From Flavobacteriales bacterium (GTDB taxonomy: Bacteria; Bacteroidota; Bacteroidia; Flavobacteriales_D; Crocinitomicaceae), in assembly GCA_013373595.1 (NCBI GenBank), contig JABXHO010000083.1:1-42050 (forward strand): a DNA stretch of 42,050 nucleotides, written 5' to 3'. Numbering within the stretch: position 1 is the first letter of the stretch; the number at the start of each line of letters is the position of its first letter. The notes under the pieces are model-generated. The model saw only the letters and a list, made by a program, of their open reading frames with translations, was not told the origin of the DNA and did no database searches. Below are positions 26,578 through 34,191 of the stretch, one piece after another. A program made the translations under genes and the position numbers.

Positions 26578-27426
26578 TCAACCAACGCGCAATACGTTTC
26601 CGTAAAACAGTTCTTTACCCGTAGAGGTTTTCATCCATAATTCCTGAACAACGGGTTGATGGAATTTCAAATGACGATTGGCCAACTGCTGCAAAAACTC
26701 TCGCTTCACCTGGGGCGAATAGGTATTAACAATCAAGAAACCGTTCCTTCCTATCAAACTTGATGCATTTTGCAAGAGCTCTTCAATTTTGTCTTCGAGT
26801 TTCCACTTTTCCTTCTTTGCACCAATTCCCCATGCTGGTGGATCCATGATGATCCCGTCGTAATTTCTTTGGCGTTTCACTTCGCGCTGGGCAAACTTCA
26901 ATGCATCTTCATGCACCCATTTGATGTTTTCTAACCCACTCGACTCCATGTTTTCTTTCGCCCATGAAATCAACTGTTTTACTGAATCGACATGAAGCGT
27001 TTCGGCCCCCGTGCTTTTTGACACGATTGATGCTGCTCCGGTGTACGCAAATAAATTGAGGAATTTAGAGTTTTCGTTCAAGCGCTCCGAGACGTAGTCC
27101 CAATTGATGCGTTGTTCTGGAAACAATCCGACGTGCTTAAACTTCGTCAGCTTCAGTTGAAATGTCAGCTGCTTGTAGTGGATCTCCCACTCACGAGGAG
27201 CATTTGCTTTGAGCGACTTCCACGTTCCCGTTTGATTTTTCTTTTCGATGAATTCCCAGTGAGCTAACTTCTGCCATTCAGCAAAAGGCTTTTCCGATCG
27301 GAAATACGCTTGCACCTCTGGACGAATCGTAATGATATCACCCCAGCGCTCGAGTTTCTTACCACCGCCGGCATCGATTAATTCATAATCATCCCAGCCA
27401 GTAACGTACAGTTTGTCGTTATCCAC
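26578..27426 (-). CDS. Class I SAM-dependent methyltransferase (RlmI/RlmK-like)
   Basis: The 282-residue protein resembles the 23S rRNA m5C methyltransferase RlmI group but lacks the N-terminal PUA domain. An N-terminal beta-rich part (about 1-100) precedes the Rossmann fold. That fold shows FLNLFAYTGAAS (motif I, 122-133), HVDSVKQL (acidic ribose ligand, D147) and GIIMDPPAW (DPP motif, 195-197), the usual RNA-base methyltransferase catalytic loop. The target is probably rRNA (inferred). It is the last gene of a tight three-gene minus-strand operon (3-bp gap from the TPR gene). The 275-bp gap after it (26303-26577) has only a 6-bp hairpin (26511-26529) and no ORF. Confidence 0.85.
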   Translation of the reverse strand: MDNDKLYVTGWDDYELIDAGGGKKLERWGDIITIRPEVQAYFRSEKPFAEWQKLAHWEFIEKKNQTGTWKSLKANAPREWEIHYKQLTFQLKLTKFKHVGLFPEQRINWDYVSERLNENSKFLNLFAYTGAASIVSKSTGAETLHVDSVKQLISWAKENMESSGLENIKWVHEDALKFAQREVKRQRNYDGIIMDPPAWGIGAKKEKWKLEDKIEELLQNASSLIGRNGFLIVNTYSPQVKREFLQQLANRHLKFHQPVVQELWMKTSTGKELFYGNVLRVG

Positions 27427-27429
27427 CTT

Positions 27430-28008
27430 CTATCTACGTGGAGTCTTTCTTCGACCGCCTGCCATTTGAGCCATTCTCATTTGGTTTTTAGACGGTACTA
27501 CTTTCAACTGTCGTTGCATCTGGTTGATTTGATCCTTCATCATTCCAGAAGAATCCATTTTTTTCGCTTCAGCGAGCAAAGACAATGCTTCTTTTTTACG
27601 TCCAGTCTGTGCACAGATCCCCGCCAAGTGCATACGCGCTACCGCATTATCCTGATTTGTGCGGAGTCCCATCCCAATCGCTTTACGCAACATTTTTTCG
27701 CTTTTCGCGTGACCAAACTCTTGCGTATTCAATACCGCTTGAAGGAAAATCACGTAAGCATGTTGTTTTTTCACCAAAAACTGAGGATGTGTAATCTTGT
27801 TGATGTGTTTTTTTGCTTTTTCGGTGTTCCCCAAACGCATTTGGTTCAAGGCCAAAATCATATTCTCATTTCTGAAGAAAGAGAAACCGATAATTGCCGA
27901 TACGAGAATCATACAAATTCCCCAACCCCAAGAACCGTTGTAGAAAAGAACGACTGTGAAAAACAAAGATGCAGCTGCAAGTACGCAGCGAATAATAAAT
28001 GAAATCAT
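27430..28008 (-). CDS. Membrane-anchored TPR-like protein
   Basis: The 192-residue protein starts with two membrane helices (about 3-22 and 28-46). A helical-repeat region (about 50-160) follows, with TPR-like spacing of Ala/Gly (for example NAVARMHLAGICAQTGRKKE and ALSLLAEAKKM). The C-terminus is very basic (GGRRKTPRR). No enzyme motif is present. The gene is packed between ridA-like (2 bp) and methyltransferase (3 bp) genes and is presumably in the same operon. Function unknown; probably a scaffold. Confidence 0.72.
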   Translation of the reverse strand: MISFIIRCVLAAASLFFTVVLFYNGSWGWGICMILVSAIIGFSFFRNENMILALNQMRLGNTEKAKKHINKITHPQFLVKKQHAYVIFLQAVLNTQEFGHAKSEKMLRKAIGMGLRTNQDNAVARMHLAGICAQTGRKKEALSLLAEAKKMDSSGMMKDQINQMQRQLKVVPSKNQMRMAQMAGGRRKTPRR

Positions 28009-28010
28009 AA

Positions 28011-28451
28011 TTACTTAATTGTTGCAATACATTTTAACTCAATGGCGATTGGCGTAGGTAGTGAGCTTATTTCTACCGTTGTTCGACACGGAAGGTTATC
28101 CTTGAAATACTCCGCATAAATTCGGTTGTAGGTATGGAAATCGCGTTTCATATTCACCAAAAAAACCGTTACATCAACCAATTGGTCCCAACTTGAACCC
28201 GACTCTTCCAAAATCACGCGAACATTATCGAACACGCTTCTGCACTGCGCTTCAAAATCAAACTCGATAAAATTTCCATTGTGATCCAGTTTCAATCCGG
28301 GTACAGCAGAATCCGTTTTATCTGAGCCAGCTACACGTGGTCCCACTCCTGAAAGAAATAACAATTCGCCCACTCTACGAGCATGTGGATACAATCCAAC
28401 AGGTTTCGGAGCGCGATCGGTAGATATTCGTTCTTGATTTGACATAGCCAT
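28011..28451 (-). CDS. RidA family protein (YjgF/YER057c/UK114)
   Basis: The 146-residue protein matches the trimeric RidA superfamily, whose members hydrolyse reactive enamine/imine intermediates or act as deaminases. The C-terminal signature is present: LPCRTTVEI with Arg123, then IAIELKCIATI containing the conserved Glu. The N-terminal GLYPHARRVGELLFLSGVGP and its length resemble the 2-aminomuconate deaminase-like subgroup rather than classical RidA. An alternative start is the second Met at 28445. It is the first gene of the operon with the TPR and methyltransferase genes. Confidence 0.88.
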   Translation of the reverse strand: MAMSNQERISTDRAPKPVGLYPHARRVGELLFLSGVGPRVAGSDKTDSAVPGLKLDHNGNFIEFDFEAQCRSVFDNVRVILEESGSSWDQLVDVTVFLVNMKRDFHTYNRIYAEYFKDNLPCRTTVEISSLPTPIAIELKCIATIK

Positions 28452-28461
28452 TGTTTGGGCG

Positions 28462-28469
28462 CAAAGATA
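28462..28469 (-). promoter_or_regulatory. Candidate -7 box for the ridA-like operon
   Basis: On the minus strand TATCTTTG is an exact TAnnTTTG match 10 nt upstream of the ATG at 28451, giving a very short leader. It shares the 137-bp divergent gap with the promoter of the lipoprotein gene. Confidence 0.5.
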
Positions 28470-28552
28470 CGAATAGATTTAGGAAGAATAAAGAAACTGG
28501 TTTTCAGATATCGGTAGCGCCGAATTAAAATTCACACAAACGAATGCGGCAT

Positions 28553-28560
28553 TATTTTTG
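28553..28560 (+). promoter_or_regulatory. Candidate -7 box for the lipoprotein gene
   Basis: TATTTTTG is an exact TAnnTTTG match 28 nt before the ATG at 28589. No good -33 TTG is visible at the expected distance. Confidence 0.45.
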
Positions 28561-28588
28561 CCTTACCGAATTTGTCTAATTTTACAAT

Positions 28589-29275
28589 ATGAAATACTTC
28601 TTTTCCATTTTTACTCTCGGAATGCTTTTGTCTTTGACGAGCTGCATCGAAATTGTTGATGAATTGGATATCAATGAAGATGGTTCGGGAACATTCAAGT
28701 ACACCGTAAATATAAGTTCCAGTAAAGTGAAGTTAAATTCCTACTTGGCGTTGGATAGTCTGGATGGAAAACGTGTGCCTTCGCTTGAGGAAATAAAAGG
28801 ATATGTGAACGACGTTGTTAGCTCCCTAAAAAATCAGGAGGGGATTTCAAACCTTTCTATGGAATCCAACTACACCGATTTCATTTTTAAACTGAAGTTA
28901 GACTTCAATTCTGTGAAACACTTGCAGGCGGCAATCAAAGCCGTTGCACAAGAGAATAGTAAGAAGCGATTTTTGGAAGAGTTGAATCACAATTGGCTCG
29001 AATATTCTGGAAACTCTCTGGCGCGTTCCATTCCGAAAATGAACATTGAGCGGGCCAAGAATTTGAGTGCGGAAGAGACAAAACTCCTCAAAGAAGGTAC
29101 GTACACATCCATTACTCGATTTGTTAAAGAAGTGGATCGATTTGACAACAAGGATGCGATTCTATCAAAGAACAAAAAAGCCGTTATGGTACGTACGGAT
29201 GCCTATTCGCTCAGTCAGAAAAACCAATTGTTGGATAACACCATCTATCTGAAGAATTCTAGCGGGGGAAATTAA
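28589..29275 (+). CDS. Hypothetical lipoprotein
   Basis: The 228-residue protein has a lipoprotein signal peptide (MKYFFSIFTLGMLLSLTSC, Cys19). A domain beginning IVDELDINEDGSGTFKYTVN follows, a beta-hairpin pattern seen in several Bacteroidota lipoproteins of unknown function. The middle (about 60-135) is helical and Lys-rich. It is probably exported and membrane-anchored. It precedes two large paralogous genes on the same strand, and a separate promoter box lies between (29285). The role is unknown; it is plausibly functionally linked to its two neighbours. Confidence 0.75.
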   Translation: MKYFFSIFTLGMLLSLTSCIEIVDELDINEDGSGTFKYTVNISSSKVKLNSYLALDSLDGKRVPSLEEIKGYVNDVVSSLKNQEGISNLSMESNYTDFIFKLKLDFNSVKHLQAAIKAVAQENSKKRFLEELNHNWLEYSGNSLARSIPKMNIERAKNLSAEETKLLKEGTYTSITRFVKEVDRFDNKDAILSKNKKAVMVRTDAYSLSQKNQLLDNTIYLKNSSGGN

Positions 29276-29284
29276 GTTTATTCG

Positions 29285-29292
29285 TACTTTTG
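29285..29292 (+). promoter_or_regulatory. Candidate -7 box for the DUF4836-like pair
   Basis: TACTTTTG is an exact TAnnTTTG match. The predicted start of transcription (about 29299) is 28 nt before the ATG at 29327 and 37 nt before the alternative ATG at 29336. Confidence 0.5.
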
Positions 29293-29326
29293 ATGCATAA
29301 AAATAACGCCGAATCAATCGGTGTAA

Positions 29327-31231
29327 ATGTATCAGATGAAATTACTAGTAACCCTAGCGTTCGCAACGCTTACTTTAACCGCTTTCTCCCAACAATCAGA
29401 AGCACTCGTTCCAAAAGATGCCATCTCAGTTTTTAGCATCAACAATGTAAACGTTCTTCAGAAAATTTCCATGGATGATTTGGTCAACTACCAATTCATG
29501 GAAGAAGTACAGCAAGAGCTATTCGATGGGTCAACTTCCAACAAAACGTTGAAGGACTCTGGAGTCGACTTTGAACAACGGATCAACTTTTTCCTAGGAA
29601 ATGGGAAACGATTCAAAGTAACGGGATTCACCATTGGGATTTCGAACCGCGACCAATTTTTTGAAGTCTTCGACGATTATGAACCAACGGAAAGCAATTA
29701 TGCCGGAGTTGATTTTTATCAATCCTACTTCAACCGTATTGCCATTCGCGGTAATTCAGCTATCGTTTTTCGCGTAGAACCTAACTTTGACGACATCAAC
29801 GAAATGACAGATTCGATTTGGTACGCTCGCGGAAATGAATATCGTTACTACGACGATTGGGATTACTGGGATGAAGAAGCCGAAGAAGTCGAGATGGAAG
29901 TAGAAGGGATGATCGAGGAGTTGGATGATTTCGAAGAGTACGAAACAGAAGAAAATACCAACAATCCAATTGACGATGAGGAAGAGGCTGAAATCGTTGC
30001 CGATGAAAATCCGTACGAAAAAACCTACTGGGAATTGCGTGATTCGGTTGAGATTGTATTTCACGCAGATGCGATTAAACGCTTGTGTGATGAATTGTTC
30101 GTGGATAATGAAAATCTCATGACTGTTGATCCACGCTTCGCAAAGCAAGTTGCTCGTACATCTGATGGTGTTTTCTTTGTAGACAACTCACGTAATTACT
30201 ACAACGAGAGTGATATGGATTACGTCCGTATGCTTTACCCAAATTTTGCAGAGAAAATGGAAGCGCTTTATGCTGATAATTTAATTCTAGGCGACATCAA
30301 CATCCGTCAAAATTCGGTAGAAGTGGATATGAACGTGGGTTACAGCGAAACCTTGGGTGAAATCTACACCGAAATGACGGACACAAAATTCGATAAGGAC
30401 GTACTCAAGTACATTCCTGAAGATAACGGTGGTTTCTTTACGTATACGGTTAACATGCGCAAGGCATACGAGGCAACTTATGATTTCATGATTCCTATGC
30501 TCTCTGAGTCTGAGGGACCACTTTCTTTGGCCGCGATCTACTACGAGCTTTTGGATGAATTCATCAACAAAGATGCTGTATTCGATCTCTACCAAGGAAA
30601 CATGTTTGGAACGTACAACGGAGTACAAACAATCAAAACGAAGAAAATTGTTTTCGATTACGATGAGGATACCTTCGAGTATACCGAGCACGAAGTAGAA
30701 GCAGAAGAAGAAATGCCTGTGTTTGCAGTTGGTTTCTCTACGGAACGAAATGACATTCCAGAACGCATTCTAAAACGCGTTGCTCGCGTATATCCAGAGT
30801 TGCAAAACAAAGGTGATTACTGGGAATTCGAAAAGGGAATGTTGAATACCGTTCCGTTGTTCTTCATCCTTCAAAATGACTTGTTCATTGTTACCAACGA
30901 TGAAGACTTAGCACGAAATCATGCGAAAGGATACGGTTCTTTGGCACTCAACAAGAAAACAGCCAAGGAAGCACGAAAAAGTGGAATCATGTACGCCAAA
31001 GTAAATACGGATCGTGCAATCAAAGATTTACCAGCACGTATGTTCAGTGACTACGAAAATGAATTATTGGATGTGCTTCGCGGAAAATCTGGAAACTTGG
31101 TGATGTCGAGTTCAGCATCGACCAAAACAAATACAGACCTTCATTTGTCGTATAACTTCAACGGTGAAGGAACAGATGCTGGAACATACATTCTTGATTT
31201 GATCAATAGCCTTTACGTTATTTCGAAATAG
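29327..31231 (+). CDS. DUF4836-like secreted protein with acidic insert
   Basis: The 634-residue protein has a signal peptide (MKLLVTLAFATLTLTAFSQ, starting at the second Met, 29336) followed by LVPKDAISVFSINNVNVL. This opening is typical of the DUF4836 type ('at these levels of X, protein does not fail'), which I assign by pattern only. An acidic, low-complexity stretch lies at 174-228 (about half Glu/Asp). The second half repeats a beta/alpha plan (GGFFTYTVNMRKAY, MPVFAVGFSTERNDI, FFILQNDLFIVTNDEDLA). It aligns over its length with the downstream protein, so the two are tandem paralogues. It may be located in the periplasm or outer membrane. Function unknown. Confidence 0.78.
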   Translation: MYQMKLLVTLAFATLTLTAFSQQSEALVPKDAISVFSINNVNVLQKISMDDLVNYQFMEEVQQELFDGSTSNKTLKDSGVDFEQRINFFLGNGKRFKVTGFTIGISNRDQFFEVFDDYEPTESNYAGVDFYQSYFNRIAIRGNSAIVFRVEPNFDDINEMTDSIWYARGNEYRYYDDWDYWDEEAEEVEMEVEGMIEELDDFEEYETEENTNNPIDDEEEAEIVADENPYEKTYWELRDSVEIVFHADAIKRLCDELFVDNENLMTVDPRFAKQVARTSDGVFFVDNSRNYYNESDMDYVRMLYPNFAEKMEALYADNLILGDINIRQNSVEVDMNVGYSETLGEIYTEMTDTKFDKDVLKYIPEDNGGFFTYTVNMRKAYEATYDFMIPMLSESEGPLSLAAIYYELLDEFINKDAVFDLYQGNMFGTYNGVQTIKTKKIVFDYDEDTFEYTEHEVEAEEEMPVFAVGFSTERNDIPERILKRVARVYPELQNKGDYWEFEKGMLNTVPLFFILQNDLFIVTNDEDLARNHAKGYGSLALNKKTAKEARKSGIMYAKVNTDRAIKDLPARMFSDYENELLDVLRGKSGNLVMSSSASTKTNTDLHLSYNFNGEGTDAGTYILDLINSLYVISK

Positions 31232-31238
31232 TTAGTTT

Positions 31239-32582
31239 ATGCGTCGAATTGGAGCCATTGCTGCAATCATCGGATTAGGTCTGGGACTTGCGGCTCTGCT
31301 TGTATTCAGACCTTGGCAGGAAGAATCAGAATCACCGCGTTTGGTGGATCGATTACCTACGGATGATGTGATTGGCACAACGGACATTCTTCAACTTGCA
31401 TCCGACCTGCTCCCTGCTGTTTATCGTAATCAACTTGCCTTTCGCGACTTCGTAACACCGGAGTTCATCCTAAGTCAAGGAAAAACGAACGGACTCGACT
31501 TACAACAATCTGTTTTCTTCTTTGGAAGTCAATCCAAATCGGAAATCGACAATTGGGGCATGATGATTCATGTTTCCGACAGCTCAAAAATATTGTCTGG
31601 CATTCGACGCTTCGAAAAGGTCACAAAGATCAAAGATTCAAGTTTATTTAATCAAAACATCTTCATCTGTCCCGAATACAATTTAACCATTGGTTATGGC
31701 GACAACTGGATGCTCGTTGCGGATCGAAAATCTTTCAAAAAATACTTTGATCACGCTGTTCATGCACGTAAAAAATCCATCTATCCTCGTTGGAGAAAGT
31801 TCATACAGGACAGACAATATGCAGACAAATCATTGCGTTTAAGTATTATTTCAAAGGATCTCCAAAAATATGGAGTCAATTCCGCCCTATTTGCAGCGAG
31901 TGCCGATTCGACAAGTTTGACTTTACATGCGCGAGTATCAAACAACGATACCATTCCCTTTCAACTTCGCCCAAACACGCATCGATTTGAGCGATCTGAG
32001 TACACTCGACGTCTTATCAACTTAAATCTGGATGTTGATCTCAAAGGGAAAAAGGATCATCCCTTGTATTTGCTCCTCAAGAAAATCGCCAACAAAATCA
32101 GCTTTCCACTAGACGATTTTTTCGACACTTGGGATGGGGAACTACTCTTCCGTCAAGGAGGATTGCAAACCATTGTAGAGCCTTATATCGTTTCGGAACT
32201 CGATGAAAATTTCAATGTCACCGAAGTCACGAAATACAAACGAAAACGCATCTCTGGTTTTGCGCTTCAACTCTCCATGAACGAGAACCGCAGGCAATTC
32301 CTCAATCAATTGTACGGAAAAGGGATTTTAACGCGTGAAGAAAACAAAGTACGAATGCTTTATTTTCCACCGATGAATGTGCGTAGTCAAGATGACGACC
32401 TCTTCTTCTACACGAGCTCATTCCAGCCTGCTACCATTCCAGATTCAACGCAATCCATCTTGTGGGACTTCAACTATACGCCAGTGGTATTTACCATCGA
32501 TTCCCTGCAAGCAAAAACAGCCTACGGGAAAGTCAATATCGGCTTGCGGAAAATTGTAAAAGATAATATCAAATCAAAATGA
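31239..32582 (+). CDS. Membrane-anchored paralogue of the DUF4836-like protein
   Basis: The 447-residue protein is anchored by one N-terminal helix (IGAIAAIIGLGLGLAALLVF). Order and motifs match the upstream 634-residue protein: an early GLDLQQSVFFFG corresponds to GVDFEQRINFFLG, and FDTWDGELLFRQGGLQTI corresponds to FDLYQGNMFGTYNGVQTI. It lacks the acidic insert. It starts 7 bp after the upstream stop and is surely co-transcribed. It overlaps the DUF1801 gene by 4 bp. Function unknown; the pair may form a complex. Confidence 0.74.
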   Translation: MRRIGAIAAIIGLGLGLAALLVFRPWQEESESPRLVDRLPTDDVIGTTDILQLASDLLPAVYRNQLAFRDFVTPEFILSQGKTNGLDLQQSVFFFGSQSKSEIDNWGMMIHVSDSSKILSGIRRFEKVTKIKDSSLFNQNIFICPEYNLTIGYGDNWMLVADRKSFKKYFDHAVHARKKSIYPRWRKFIQDRQYADKSLRLSIISKDLQKYGVNSALFAASADSTSLTLHARVSNNDTIPFQLRPNTHRFERSEYTRRLINLNLDVDLKGKKDHPLYLLLKKIANKISFPLDDFFDTWDGELLFRQGGLQTIVEPYIVSELDENFNVTEVTKYKRKRISGFALQLSMNENRRQFLNQLYGKGILTREENKVRMLYFPPMNVRSQDDDLFFYTSSFQPATIPDSTQSILWDFNYTPVVFTIDSLQAKTAYGKVNIGLRKIVKDNIKSK

Positions 32583-32926
32583 ACCTCGAATCGGTCATTG
32601 AAAAACGCGGGCAGCACTGTGCAGAAGAATTGCGCTTCACCCGTCGATTGATTCTGGATTCGCACCCCGCCATTACCGAATCGGTCAAATACGGTCTCCC
32701 CTTCTTTTCCATCAAGCGAATTATGGCGTACATGGATGTGCAAAAGGGAAAGCCACTTGTTGCCTTTATGAATGGAACGAAATTCGGAGAGCTCAGCAAA
32801 GAACTCGACTTTACTGGACGTAAACGCGTAGGGCATTTTTTTCTTACTGACTTAGATGATCAGCGCCACGAAATCCTTTGTGCATTAATCGATGCTGCAG
32901 TGGAATATGATTTGGAGAATTTTTAG
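32579..32926 (+). CDS. DUF1801 domain protein (YdhG-like)
   Basis: The 115-residue protein has the DUF1801 fold pattern. A helical N-terminus precedes ESVKYGLPFFSIKRIMAYMD, then a strand with KGKPLVAFMNGTKFGE, and a helix ending VEYDLENF. Such proteins resemble frataxin/CyaY-like folds and have no firm function. The ATG overlaps the preceding stop (ATGA), so it is coupled to the paralogue pair. It converges with the T9SS gene 15 bp downstream. Confidence 0.82.
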   Translation: MNLESVIEKRGQHCAEELRFTRRLILDSHPAITESVKYGLPFFSIKRIMAYMDVQKGKPLVAFMNGTKFGELSKELDFTGRKRVGHFFLTDLDDQRHEILCALIDAAVEYDLENF

Positions 32927-32941
32927 ATTCTTTAGAGTCAG

Positions 32942-34189
32942 CTAATCTCTTACAAATTTCTTTGTATGCAATCCCGATTCCGTTTGAATAGAAATGGAAT
33001 ACACTCCTTTTGCTAGCTCACCTATATCAAGATGTATACTTGAATCATTCACATCCATTGAAACCACCTCACGTCCTGAGTGGTCGAAAATTGAAACGTG
33101 CGAAACCATCTCTTTTGATTCAATGCTTAGTTTATTTGTCGCCGGATTTGGAAAGACTTCAAAATGACTCGTCTCCAACGTTTTCGTACCGACCCAAGTT
33201 GGTGTTGAATTGATTCCATAAAGAGCAAGATTGTGTTTATTAATTACCCAAAGGTTTCCTGTGGGATCAATTTCTATGGAATTGTAAAATGAGAAGTCCA
33301 ATGGAGCGCTGGATTCATCAAACACCTCATCCCATGTCTTTGTGATCTGATCGTAATGTCCAATTGCCGTAGGTTTCAGATTTGCATCACCAAATACTAC
33401 CCAAATATTGTCATTTTGATCAAATTCAAACTCAACTATACGTCCACTTGGCATTCCTGTTGTGTTACCTAGAGCAATGGTATCGAAAAACACACCATTT
33501 TGGGCAATTGAAATACCATGATCTCCAGAAGTATAGAATAAGTCAGTATTTGGTGAAAACTTAAAATCATAGTTCATACCATCCATTAAATAGTCAATTG
33601 TATCTGCACCTTTTAGCTCAAAAGAGCCATTAATACGATGTACCAACAACCCACTTTGAAGGCTAGAATTTCCCCACAAATCGCCATTTTTGGAAACAAT
33701 TCTACGGAGGTATGAAACACTACCTATACTTGGAATACCATCTTCTATTACCACAAAATCTTCATTAATCCTTGACATCCAAACCGTATCGGCATCAGAA
33801 GATAAGTTAATTCCTTGATTGAAACTTGAAACAAGCATCCAGCTACTTCCATCAAAACTGTAAATACCTTCAAACTTACTCAAAGCATACACCATTTGAG
33901 AAGTAAATGCCAAATCGACAAACGATGATTGATCATCAAATATCGGGCAATTGGTATAATCAAATTTATCAAATGCTCCATTCGTCTGGTCTATCCGCAT
34001 GATCTTACCCGGGGCAATTGTCCAAAGTGAGTTGTCATAAGGATTCACCTTAAAAAATTTATGATTTAATTGTTCAGCCGCCCCCCCTGAAAGAATCGAA
34101 TTATAAATCCCTCCAGGAATAACAGTCCAGTCTTGTGTACGTCCAATAACAGAACAACAAACGAACGCGAATAAAATCAATGCTTTCAT
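32942..34189 (-). CDS. T9SS-secreted beta-propeller-like protein (type A sorting domain)
   Basis: The 415-residue protein has a signal peptide (MKALILFAFVCCSVIGRTQ). About 300 residues of repeated beta strands follow, with recurrent 'DNSLWTIAPGK', 'GNLWVINKHNLALYG' and 'NIWVVFGDANL' style motifs that suggest a two-component-regulator-propeller-like blade repeat. A C-terminal type A sorting domain spans about 340-415 (VFPNPATNKL, GELAKGVYSISI). It lies 2 bp after the subtilase and is its operon partner. Surface-located; ligand unknown. Confidence 0.82.
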   Translation of the reverse strand: MKALILFAFVCCSVIGRTQDWTVIPGGIYNSILSGGAAEQLNHKFFKVNPYDNSLWTIAPGKIMRIDQTNGAFDKFDYTNCPIFDDQSSFVDLAFTSQMVYALSKFEGIYSFDGSSWMLVSSFNQGINLSSDADTVWMSRINEDFVVIEDGIPSIGSVSYLRRIVSKNGDLWGNSSLQSGLLVHRINGSFELKGADTIDYLMDGMNYDFKFSPNTDLFYTSGDHGISIAQNGVFFDTIALGNTTGMPSGRIVEFEFDQNDNIWVVFGDANLKPTAIGHYDQITKTWDEVFDESSAPLDFSFYNSIEIDPTGNLWVINKHNLALYGINSTPTWVGTKTLETSHFEVFPNPATNKLSIESKEMVSHVSIFDHSGREVVSMDVNDSSIHLDIGELAKGVYSISIQTESGLHTKKFVRD

Positions 34190-34191
34190 AC

